A DNA stretch of 10,000 bases, taken from positions 25,001 to 35,000 of the forward strand of contig JAWQFJ010026883.1 of NCBI GenBank assembly GCA_034096865.1, given 5' to 3'. The translations under genes were made by a program, and so were the position numbers. Shown here piece after piece: positions 1 through 6,285 of this stretch. This DNA comes from Theodoxus fluviatilis. Lineage: Eukaryota > Mollusca > Gastropoda > Cycloneritida > Neritidae. Position 1 is the stretch's first letter; the number at the start of each line of letters is the position of its first letter. Below the pieces are notes generated by a model. The model searched no databases and was not told where the DNA came from. It worked only from the letters and a program-made list of their open reading frames with translations.

Positions 1-64
1 CTTCTGTTGTCTCTTCAGGGAGGTGCTACGATCCTCAGAGGGACGGCACTGACTTCTGTTGTCT
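1..64. repeat. 12-bp direct repeat at the window edge
   Basis: The 12-mer CTTCTGTTGTCT occurs at 1-12 and again at 53-64. The 40 bases between them are unique. The second copy abuts the GA-rich microsatellite. This could be the end of a tandem array cut by the window edge, or a chance or duplication footprint. The window does not show which. Confidence 0.5.
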
Positions 65-74
65 ACAAAAGTGC

Positions 75-162
75 AGAGAGAGAGAGAGAGAGATAAAGAG
101 AGACAGAGACAGAGAGAGACAGAGAGAGAGAGACACAGAGAGAGAGACACAGAGAGAGAAAC

Positions 163-193
<31 letters not shown>

Positions 194-281
194 GACAGAG
201 AGAGACAGAGACAGAGACAGACAGAGAGAGAGATACAGAGAAAGACAGAGAGACAGAGAGACAGAAAGAGATTGAGGGAGG
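75..281. repeat. GA-rich microsatellite, (AG)n mixed with ACAG units
   Basis: About 200 bases are nearly pure purine on the + strand, built from AG dinucleotides broken by AC to give GACAGAGA-type units. The open frames across it are simple-repeat artefacts, encoding Arg/Glu-rich peptide on one strand and Ser/Leu-rich peptide on the other. Length polymorphism is expected. Confidence 0.95.
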
Positions 282-714
282 GTATAATTATACCAAATTC
301 TTACGTTGCGTTTGAACAATCAAAAGCTATAGCTTTATTTCCCGCATGGATCCCGGGAATTTTGTGCATCATATCTAAACTGTTTCTTATTTCTTTCCAC
401 GACACAGGTTGCAATTTTTTAAGACAATGTTTAACTAGGTACATTTTGATACTTATTCTCTTCTGCACATACTACTCATAATTAACTACTAATCCACTAA
501 GGCATTTGTGATTAATTCAAAAGGAAAAAAATGTCCCACTGAAACGAGTAGGCCTACAATGTTGCACATTGATCCGTTTCAGTGCTTGTCAAATTGTAGA
601 ACGCATAGCTTTCTTTAAAAAGAGTTTAATTTTGCTGTAATAACAATGCAAACATTTATGTGTGAATCATCGAGCGCGGCTCTGGCTTAATAAACACCAG
701 TTTTGGAATTTGGC
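282..714. other. AT-rich sequence without a recognisable gene
   Basis: No coding region, RNA gene or known element is recognised here. The one structured item is the perfect inverted repeat at 537-584, listed separately. Confidence 0.6.
537..584. repeat. Perfect 10-bp inverted repeat with 28-nt spacer
   Basis: The left arm CACTGAAACG (537-546) is the exact reverse complement of the right arm CGTTTCAGTG (575-584). The spacer contains the 10-bp palindrome GTAGGCCTAC (548-557), so a cruciform or stem-loop with a nested palindrome is possible. No target duplication is apparent around the arms, and nothing identifies a function. Confidence 0.6.
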
Positions 715-1038
715 ATGCCAGTTACCCATACTGATAGCCCCCTTCAAGTACACGTCCCTAGCACTGCAGATCTCAGCCCGAGGTTTACCCTGAGACTAGA
801 GTACATTGGCCTTTCTGGAGCTCCCTACCAAGCATTTCTTGTCGTGTGGCAGTGTGCCTCGTTTGTGAGCAGCAACCTTCAACCTGCTGTTGACCGTCTT
901 CGTCATGCAATTCCTCTCGTCTCTTATCTCCTAGAGATCACAAGGAATAGTTACCCTCGCGCAGAGGAGGCACCTCCCGTTAAATGTTTCTGTAACATCT
1001 GTACCAAGAAACAGAGTGACGTTTGCAGAGGTCGATCT
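715..1038 (+). other. Unassigned open frame ending at the Tc1 insertion site
   Basis: An open frame begins at the ATG at 715; the nearest upstream in-frame stop is the TAA at 691. It stays open for 108 codons to the TA where the transposon begins, and runs a few codons into the transposon before stopping at 1051-1053. The peptide is not Arg/Glu or Ser repeat. It contains a Cys cluster (CFCNIC) near its end, but I recognise no family. If the Tc1 element is removed in silico, the frame continues from 9700 into the GTT repeat. It could be a piece of a host exon, part of an unrecognised repeat, or chance. No splice signals or promoter were identified. Confidence 0.15.
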
Positions 1039-1039
1039 A

Positions 1040-1066
1040 CAGCTGTGAAATAAATTATTAGACCAC
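1040..1066 (+). repeat. Left terminal inverted repeat of the Tc1-like element
   Basis: This begins directly after TA with CAGCTGTG and ends in TTATTAGACCAC. Compared with the reverse complement of 9671-9697, the last 15 bases are identical and the five mismatches lie in the outer part. It is the transposase-distal (3') end of the element. Confidence 0.75.
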
Positions 1067-1357
1067 AATGCAGAAATGCAATGCCATGACTTACACGCAT
1101 TATGTAATCAACAGTAATGCAATTTTGGTTGAAATTATTGTTTAACAATCATGAATATGTAGGTGTTTCGTGCTCACTTAGACCCACCTGAGAGTTAAAT
1201 CAATTTGAAATTGAGATTAAAGTCAACTATGGCAACCTGCCAAGATAACTAAGTTAGAGAAGTTTGTCACATTAGGAACATTGGTAATTTGAATGGAGCA
1301 TGAACACATGTCATGAAAATGAATGTTTCTACATTAACCAATTTAGGTGAATTCATA
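1067..1357. other. 3' non-coding part of the Tc1-like element
   Basis: AT-rich sequence between the left TIR and the LTR retrotransposon insertion. With 7218-7227 and the stretch just left of the transposase stop, it forms the region downstream of the transposase gene. I see no coding potential. Confidence 0.55.
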
Positions 1358-1362
1358 CATGC
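1358..1362. repeat. Left target site duplication (CATGC) of the LTR retrotransposon
   Basis: CATGC immediately precedes the 5' LTR and is repeated at 7213-7217 directly after the 3' LTR. A 5-bp duplication fits integration by a Ty3/Gypsy- or retrovirus-type integrase. Confidence 0.9.
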
Positions 1363-1679
1363 TGTGACAGATTCATGTTTTACCCTCTTTATTGCTTTAA
1401 TGATTTAAGCGTGTTTTTAAGACTGAAGCATCACACCACTACCACTATGAATTGTGTGTTTATGCATGTTTTAAGTAAGGAATACTTAATGATATAGAAG
1501 CCAGCCAGACCTCAAATAAATGTAGTATGTTAAGCAACCAGCCATGCCTTGAAAAGAGATTACTGTGGTGAAGTCTTGTGGAAACAGTGAACCGGTTTCC
1601 AGTTTGGGCACCAAGCTTGTGCTGCTGAGAGACTTTGAACACAGTGGGATGAAAATGCGCCAATTTTCTCTTCTTTCCC

Positions 1680-1814
1680 ATTGGCCCAGAGTAGTGAACT
1701 TTTAAGAGTTTGGGCGGTAGAAAAGTGCTTAGTCAGCAGGCGCCAAACATCCCCTTCTTCCCATTGGTGAGTCTCTGAGACTCTCAATGGAGACATGGGA
1801 GCAGGGGATAAATA
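1680..1814 (+). promoter_or_regulatory. U3 promoter of the 5' LTR: inverted CCAAT boxes, palindrome and TATA-like box
   Basis: Two ATTGG (inverted CCAAT) elements lie at 1680-1684 and 1763-1767. The second sits in an imperfect palindrome at 1761-1790, with arms CCATTG..GAGTCTC and GAGACTC..CAATGG around a central T. A TATA-like ATAAATA follows at 1808-1814, about 40 bp downstream of the CCAAT box. The order CCAAT-TATA is that of an RNA polymerase II promoter. The start site, about 30 bp further on near 1840, is inferred. Confidence 0.55.
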
Positions 1815-1834
1815 CAGACAGCAGTCTGCTAGTG

Positions 1835-1896
1835 GGACTGGCGTGTTTGGGGACTGGCGTGTTTGGGGACTGGCGTGTTTGGGGACTGGGTGTTTG
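1835..1896 (+). repeat. 16-bp tandem repeat in the 5' LTR, 3 full copies plus a partial
   Basis: The unit GGACTGGCGTGTTTGG occurs three times (1835-1882), followed by a partial diverged copy to about 1896. The 3' LTR has four full copies. The array sits just downstream of the TATA-like box, near the presumed transcription start. Confidence 0.92.
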
Positions 1897-2375
1897 CCCC
1901 TCTGCTGGGAGCGAGAGAATACAATCATGGTATCAGTTAAGGCCAGTCTGACCTAAGGGAGGACAGGGAATGGTTCCCCTCCCCACCCTCCTTCAACCCA
2001 CCGCCTCCAGCCCCCCTGGATGGAGCAGATGCGGGCAGCCGCTCGCTAACAAGCTGCAACCGAAGCGGAGATGACCCTGACCCCGCCACCAGAACGGACG
2101 TGAGGAGAGACGAGGCTGATTCAACCCTCAACTCTGCAGGACCCGCCAAATGCCTCCGTCGACACCCCCTTCGACGCTCCAAAAACAACCCCCTTCTGGA
2201 GCAGCCACCGGGTCAACTGCCCTGACCCCCTCTGCAGTGCAACTACAGGGTCTCGCCGCCCTGACACCCTTCATCATTCCTCCACAGAACGGACTCAGTG
2301 AATTCAGATAAGTTTTACCATGATACAGAAAAGGCTGGCTGGCTAAAATTAGGATTGAACAAAGGAGTTTCATGC

Positions 2376-2383
2376 ATGCAAAT
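2376..2383 (+). promoter_or_regulatory. Octamer-like motif ATGCAAAT in the LTR
   Basis: A perfect match to the POU-factor octamer, preceded by an extra ATGC. It also occurs in the 3' LTR. It lies downstream of the inferred start site, so any role would be as an internal enhancer. An 8-mer can occur by chance. Confidence 0.2.
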
Positions 2384-2421
2384 TGATTTACCAATCATTA
2401 TTTTGAATCACTTCCAGAATC

Positions 2422-2427
2422 ATTAAA
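2422..2427 (+). terminator. Polyadenylation signal variant ATTAAA in the 5' LTR
   Basis: ATTAAA is followed about 20-30 bases later by a T- and GT-rich stretch (CTTGTGTCCTCTTG). The copy at 7046-7051 in the 3' LTR would end the element's transcript. This places the R/U5 border near 2445-2450. Confidence 0.45.
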
Positions 2428-2592
2428 GTTCCTTCTTAATTATCACCTTGTGTCCTCTTGCGTCATTGCATGAGTTTGAAAGGAAAATTAACCTGTTGCG
2501 TTTCTCCTCCACAAGAATTAATCCCCTAGACAAGTGCATGTAGCACCGAGCCAGTGTTTTTCCAGAACACAGGAGGAGCAACGTCACAGAAA

Positions 2593-2610
2593 TGGGGGCT
2601 CGTCCGGGAT
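2593..2610 (+). other. Primer binding site for tRNA-Pro
   Basis: TGGGGGCTCGTCCGGGAT begins 4 nt after the LTR end. It ends-matches TGG (the complement of a tRNA CCA tail) and equals the 18-nt proline-tRNA primer site known from murine leukaemia virus. It fixes the + orientation and the LTR border. A perfect match implies that minus-strand priming was functional at the last transposition. Confidence 0.95.
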
Positions 2611-2848
2611 TTAAGTCAGTAAATGTAGTTGTGGAAATTTTCTATCTCTGATACAGAGTAGACACTCCCTTTGGTCGAAACTGTTGTGTTGTGTCATGAT
2701 ATGTCACTCATCATGCATTGATAGAATTGTTGAGGGTACCCTCACATGTGAAATCTTGCTGCCTGCATTATTTTTTTGATTGCATGAATTTAGGTTGAAG
2801 TTGCTCTGTGACCTTTTTGTACTGCCTGTGGGTTCTTCCTGTGTCGCT
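2611..2848 (+). other. 5' leader of the LTR retrotransposon
   Basis: Untranslated sequence between the primer site and the first gag-like ATG. It contains a perfect 14-bp palindrome, TGAGGGTACCCTCA, at 2731-2744. Retroviral leaders of this type carry packaging and dimerisation signals, and a palindrome is the usual core of a dimer-initiation loop. No coding region is seen. Confidence 0.5.
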
Positions 2849-2986
2849 ATGGCTAAAGTGATAGAGGGTAGGCCTAGCGTGAAGGATATTTTGTCACTAG
2901 ACAGGGCAGGGCTGGATGATTTAGTGAAACATTTTGGCTTGGTGGTGAGCGGAGGAACTAAAAAGGCGGGGAGTTGTGAGAAATAA
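2849..2986 (+). pseudogene. gag N-terminal fragment, 45 codons
   Basis: This starts at ATG 2849, the first ATG giving a gag-like peptide after the leader; an in-frame upstream ATG at 2780 is possible. Residues about 10-32 (SVKDILSLDRAGLDDLVKHF) have the helix-rich pattern of the SAP-like N-terminal segment of Gag in fish Gypsy elements: a short acidic helix, a 'Leu-x-x-Leu' helix, then HFGL. It stops at TAA 2984-2986, where a full Gag would continue for several hundred residues through matrix and capsid. No capsid-like sequence is seen before the first zinc knuckle, so a deletion or extensive decay is likely. The stop overlaps an ATG (TAATG), but the frame entered there (2986-3219) resembles nothing known. 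Confidence 0.5.
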
Positions 2987-3131
2987 TGATTAACTTCGTG
3001 TTGGCAGCACGTTGTGAGGTTGGTGAGGCGAAAGTGTCTGTGCATGGGGAGATGTCAGTAGGCGTCAGTTCGTCTGAGAGAACTGGAGTTGAGATAGAAG
3101 GAGTTTGTTTATTGGAGCTGACAAGCAGTGA

Positions 3132-3206
3132 GAGCAGTGTTATAAATGCCAGAGGTTTGGCCACTACGCCAGAGATTGCCGTAGTGGTCAAACCCATGCT
3201 ATGGTG
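3132..3206 (+). pseudogene. Stranded CCHC zinc knuckle of gag nucleocapsid
   Basis: In the frame starting at 3138, a CX2CX4HX4C motif (CYKCQRFGHYARDC, 3138-3179) is unmistakable. It is preceded directly by a stop (TGA 3129-3131) and followed by TGA at 3204-3206, so only 24 codons are open. This frame differs from both neighbouring gag-like frames. Zinc knuckles bind genomic RNA for packaging, but this one cannot be part of a long protein without frame changes. It is the first of three knuckles in the element. The hairpin array begins 6 bp after its stop codon. Confidence 0.75.
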
Positions 3207-3211
3207 TGAGC

Positions 3212-3570
3212 AGGTGTGAAACCTTATCTGTGATTATGAAGGTGTGAAACCTTATTTGTGTTGATTCAGGTGTGAAACCTTATTTGTGATGACAGGTGTG
3301 AAGCCTGCTTAATTAACGATGAAGGTGAGAAGCCTCATCAAAGGTGTGAAGCCTGATTAATTAAGTCATTGTGGGTGAGAAATCTCACATGTGTTTAGGT
3401 GGGAATCCTAATCAGTGTTGCTGTGGGTGGGAAACCTAACAGGTAGTGGTGCAGGTGAGAAACCTCACCTGTACTGTTTGAGGTGTGAAGCCTTAGTTGT
3501 GTTGATTGGAGGTGTGAAGCCTTATAGACAGTTGTGACTGTGCAGTGAGATGGAGAGGTGTGAAACCTGA
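3212..3570 (+). repeat. Degenerate 28-bp-period array with core AGGTGTGAAACCT
   Basis: About 13 copies of a core close to AGGTGTGAAACCTTA start at 3212, 3240, 3268, 3294, 3323, 3342, 3373, 3397, 3425, 3453, 3481, 3510 and 3556. Spacing is most often 28-29 bp, with a range of 19-46. Spacers often read TTTGTGTTGATT. Each core starts AGG and ends CCT, so it can close a short stem. In the copies at 3323, 3373 and 3453 the 5' side reads GTGAG and the 3' side changes to CTCA(C/T), extending the stem to as much as 7 bp (AGGTGAG-AAAC-CTCACCT). A further single core-like copy sits at 3908 inside the downstream reading frame. The array has stops in all frames I followed, so it is probably non-coding. 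Confidence 0.85.
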
Positions 3571-3615
3571 GCATGGGGAGATAAGCGTCTGCAGTGAGAG
3601 AGAGATTGCAGAAAG

Positions 3616-4638
3616 ATGGAGAGGTGGATGCAGAGAGAGAGAGAAGAAGAGCTTCTTCCAGCCTATGAGCCCTGGAGAATTGGAGAGAGAGAATGTGGAG
3701 ATGGGAAGAGAGATGTCAAGTGTTATCGATGTTTTAGATTTGGACACTGGAGGCATGAGTGTGGGAAGGAGAGAAAGAAGAGAGATGAGCAACGAAGTGG
3801 AAGCAGGTCACCCAGGGTTTTCAAGTGCTACAGATGCCTGAAAAATGGGCACATAGCTAAGGATTGTAGAGTGAAGTTGATTCATGACCCTGGAGCTCGG
3901 GTAGCTTTGGTGAGAAACCTTGGCGTAGTGCTAGAGGATAGCCGACCGGTGTGTGAGACCGTGGGTGGAGTGGAGCATGGAGAGAATGGGTCGTGTGAGA
4001 AACATAGACTCAAGCATGTTGAGGAGTGTTTCACTCCGTATGTGTCCACGGGGAAATTGTGTGTGGGGAAAAGGGAAGTACCTATCACGGTGCGTCGTTG
4101 TACCGGCGCACAAATCACGTTAGTGCGGTCTGGGGTTCTGTCAGACTGGGGAGAGTCGGACACTGGGGAGAGAGTTCGAGTGACAGGCTGGGGTGGTGTA
4201 GTTGTGTTGTCACGCGTTGGCAGTAGTGGTCATTCCACTCCCTTACATGAAGTAAGGCTGAAGACAAATGTTTATTGTGGTCATGCAGTAGTTGGCGTGT
4301 TGAAGGAGTTACCTGTTCCAGGTGTTGATGTGATGTTGGGGAATGATCTAGCAGGCCGGGAAGTGATAGTCACCCCGGGAGAACTTGTTAGTCATGCATG
4401 TGAGATAGGGGAGCCTGTGTTGCTCAAAGCCCTCCAGAGTGGGGAGAGTGAGTCTGAGAGAGAGGATGATGGAGTACTCCGAGATAGGGTGTTGACACGG
4501 TCCACCCCGCAGAGGATGGAGAATTCAGAGGTGAAGTTGGAGGACCAGCTTCATGATGAGATTAGTGAGAAGGCAGAGAGCACTATGAAGGAAGAAGTGC
4601 TAGAGGGAGTGGAGAAAGGGGCAGAGAAGAAGAGTTAG
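3616..4638 (+). CDS. gag-protease open frame: two CCHC knuckles plus inactive retropepsin-like domain
   Basis: 340 codons from ATG 3616 to TAG 4636-4638; the frame is open from 3598. An Arg/Glu-rich N-terminus is followed by two CX2CX4HX4C zinc knuckles: C36/C39/H44/C49 (3721-3762) and C71/C74/H79/C84 (3826-3867). Residues about 137-262 resemble the aspartic protease of fish Ty3/Gypsy elements: a VPITV strand, a T-G-A loop (163-165), a PLHEV strand (about 209-213), and LGNDLAG (241-247) in the place of the second hydrophobic-Gly motif. The catalytic Asp before TGA is Cys162 (TGT, 4099-4101), so retropepsin activity is not expected. The C-terminus (263-340) is acidic and includes VLTRS, a piece like the linker before reverse transcriptase, then stops. 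The knuckles would bind element RNA. It may be a relic or an RNA-binding accessory protein; no capsid or polymerase is attached. Confidence 0.75.
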   Translation: MERWMQREREEELLPAYEPWRIGERECGDGKRDVKCYRCFRFGHWRHECGKERKKRDEQRSGSRSPRVFKCYRCLKNGHIAKDCRVKLIHDPGARVALVRNLGVVLEDSRPVCETVGGVEHGENGSCEKHRLKHVEECFTPYVSTGKLCVGKREVPITVRRCTGAQITLVRSGVLSDWGESDTGERVRVTGWGGVVVLSRVGSSGHSTPLHEVRLKTNVYCGHAVVGVLKELPVPGVDVMLGNDLAGREVIVTPGELVSHACEIGEPVLLKALQSGESESEREDDGVLRDRVLTRSTPQRMENSEVKLEDQLHDEISEKAESTMKEEVLEGVEKGAEKKS

Positions 4639-5149
4639 TGGGAGTAGAGAGAGAAGACGAGTGTGGGAGAGAAAGGGAAGAGAGGACGGATGAAGGAGCG
4701 ATGAGCGTGCAACAGCGGCATGTTTCTAGGGAGGAATGCACGATGGAGGTCAAGTGTGAGTCTTGTGAAGAGACTGATGTGGAGTTAGAAGACTCGTTTT
4801 TGTCACCTGTGATGGGTGGTGGTCGATCTAATGATCGAGAGAGAGGTGGTGGATCAGAGAGGTGTGGGTTGGAACCACTAGGGAAAGTGGAGGAGAGAGT
4901 AGTGTGTGTGGGAATTGAGGGAGAAGTTGAGGAAGAGATGGAGGAAGAAGAAGTAGAGATGAAAGTAGAGATAGAGGTCAAGGGAGAGATAGATGGGAAG
5001 CCTGAGCCTTGTGTGGAGACAAGGGTTGAAAGGCTGCGTGATTTGAGAGAGGAAATGATGAAAGCAGGGGAGAAAGATCAGGAGAAACATGTGGATGTGT
5101 TTTCCTTTCTGAGCAGTTGGAAAGAAAGAGTGATGAACGCGGTAGGTGT
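4569..5149 (+). pseudogene. Acidic open frame overlapping the protease frame, ending in integrase-like sequence
   Basis: This frame lies one base back (-1) from the 3616-4638 frame and overlaps it by about 70 bases after a TGA at 4566-4568. The first in-frame ATG is at 4701, and the frame formally runs on to TGA 5253-5255. Its middle is strongly Glu/Val/Lys-rich, with no fold that I recognise and a composition set by the purine-rich + strand. Its end (about 5085-5149) has VFSFLSSWKERVMNA, which resembles the helix just before the integrase C-terminal domain in fish Gypsy elements. Reverse transcriptase, RNase H and the integrase core would normally lie between protease and this point, and none is visible. 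I see no convincing slippery heptamer in the overlap, so expression by frameshifting is doubtful. Confidence 0.45.
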
Positions 5150-5290
5150 GCTGCTGCATGTCGAGGAGAAGCAAAACAGCGAGAGAGGAAGTGGTATGAG
5201 TGGAAATCAAGGAAGAAGAAGTTTAGGCTTGGAGAATGGGTGCACTGTCATTTGAGTGGTTTGAGAGAGAATGCTAATGTTTCTCTATGA
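5147..5290 (+). pseudogene. Integrase C-terminal relic in a shifted frame
   Basis: In the frame of 5150, the sequence carries a WYE motif (5192-5200), a run of basic residues and FRLGEWV (5222-5242), then a stop at 5288-5290. This matches the W-Y-D, basic, F-x-x-G-D-x-V pattern of the C-terminal region of Ty3/Gypsy integrases, with Glu for the usual Asp. The preceding helix is in another frame (4569-5149), so a single-base indel or its equivalent lies near 5140-5150. Only the last 60-70 residues of a pol polyprotein are represented in the two pieces, which marks the 3' border of a large internal loss. Confidence 0.6.
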
Positions 5291-5954
5291 ACTGGAGTCG
5301 TTGAAGGGTATCATGTTGAGCAGAGTACAGCTCATTGAAGTGCAGTTCCATTTTCCCCCTGTGGGTACGGGGTTGTTTAAGAATTGTCCCACCGCGTCCC
5401 CTACGCGATTCGTAAGAGGCGAATAAATAGGCGGATCGTCAGACAGACGATAGTAGTTGTTGTAAATTCCTACTGTTAGAGAGGAAAAGGAACCTCTTTT
5501 TGTTCCCTTGATTTCTGTAGACTTACCCTGTAGAGTTTGCAGGGAGAATGCTTTTTTTTGGTTGTCAAAGTGGTGAAGTGTATACCGAAGTTTTGACATG
5601 TTTTATGTTGAGTGGCTTTGCTAAAAGCGAATTGGTTTTGAGACCGGATGGACTGGTAGACTGCACTGAAGTTTTTGCAGCAACAATGCTGATGATGAGT
5701 TGACAGCCCCAGACGTTTTCTATCATGTGTTGTAAATAAATTGCACCGACTGAGGCACGACCAAGTGCTAAGAATTTTACCCTTGAGTGGAGACTTGCCT
5801 CTCCCAAATCTTTTGTTGGAGTTGCATATGTTCTAGGAAGTGATAACGTGACTATCTGATGTGCTGTCACATGAATAGAGTTATGGATAGTTCTTATCAT
5901 CTGAGTCTATGTTTTGAAATTTTCTTGTTAAGCTCAGTAAGAAAATTTCACTTT
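5291..5954 (+). other. 3' internal region of the LTR retrotransposon, no gene recognised
   Basis: About 660 bp between the integrase relic and the polypurine tract. Minus-strand open frames at 5285-5599 and 5565-5900 are unsupported by any motif. The + strand has stops in all frames followed. There is no envelope-like sequence: I saw no signal peptide, furin-type site or transmembrane anchor. Confidence 0.5.
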
Positions 5955-5968
5955 GAAGGGTGGGGGAG
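5955..5968 (+). other. Polypurine tract for plus-strand priming
   Basis: GAAGGGTGGGGGAG, purine-only except for one T, ends at the base before the 3' LTR TG. This is the place and composition expected of the RNase H-resistant plus-strand primer. Confidence 0.9.
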
Positions 5969-6285
5969 TGTGACAGATTCATGTTTTACCCTCTTTATTG
6001 CTTTAATGATTTAAGCGTGTTTTTAAGACTGAAGCATCACACCACTACCACTATGAATTGTGTGTTTATGCATGTTTTAAGTAAGGAATACTTAATGATA
6101 TAGAAGCCAGCCAGACCTCAAATAAATGTAGTATGTTAAGCAACCAGCCATGCCTTGAAAAGAGATTACTGTGGTGAAGTCTTGTGGAAACAGTGAACCG
6201 GTTTCCAGTTTGGGCACCAAGCTTGTGCTGCTGAGAGACTTTGAACACAGTGGGACGAAAATGCGCCAATTTTCTCTTCTTTCCC

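Larger units (their letters stand above)
1363..2588 (+). repeat. 5' LTR, 1,226 bp
   Basis: It starts TGTGACAG and ends GTCACA, giving a 6-bp terminal inverted repeat TGTGAC/GTCACA with the canonical TG...CA ends. It aligns end to end with 5969-7212. By eye I find six isolated substitutions (near 1650, 1752, 2184, 2203, 2209 and 2391), one fewer copy of a 16-bp repeat, and a divergent patch at about 2230-2257. The rest is identical, so the insertion is young. Inferred layout: U3 to about 1840 (TATA at 1808), a long R to about 2450 (ATTAAA at 2422), then U5. The minus-strand open frames inside it recur in both LTRs and are not genes. Confidence 0.95.

Noticed and set aside
35..481. Long open frames through the GA microsatellite, Ser/Leu-rich on minus and Arg/Glu-rich on plus
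   Set aside because: They are made by the AG/ACAG repeat itself and contain no other sequence pattern.
548..557. GTAGGCCTAC as a specific regulatory site
   Set aside because: TAGGCCTA-type words are common in fish-like genomes and one also lies near 2868. A single occurrence carries no functional information.
1460..2394. Minus-strand open frames in the 5' LTR, repeated in the 3' LTR (6066-6810)
   Set aside because: Their recurrence is only LTR duplication. They include the 16-bp repeat, show no known motif, and oppose the element's transcription.
2984..2988. TAATG overlap of the gag fragment stop with a new ATG as a reinitiation site
   Set aside because: The downstream frame (2986-3219) has no gag-like sequence and even reads the knuckle in the wrong frame.
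3212..3570. Peptides such as GVKPY and GEKPH in one frame of the array, resembling C2H2 zinc-finger linkers
   Set aside because: The period is 28 bp rather than 84, stops interrupt it, and there are no ordered Cys and His pairs. It follows from the DNA core GGTG(T/A)GAAACC.
4566..4638. Programmed -1 frameshift or UAG readthrough joining the protease frame to the acidic frame
   Set aside because: No X-XXY-YYZ heptamer in register was found in the overlap, and a second TAG follows the first three codons later in the same frame, so readthrough would gain nothing.
5285..5900. Two minus-strand open frames of 104 and 111 codons as possible envelope or antisense genes
   Set aside because: No signal peptide, transmembrane segment or family motif is seen, and their lengths are compatible with chance.
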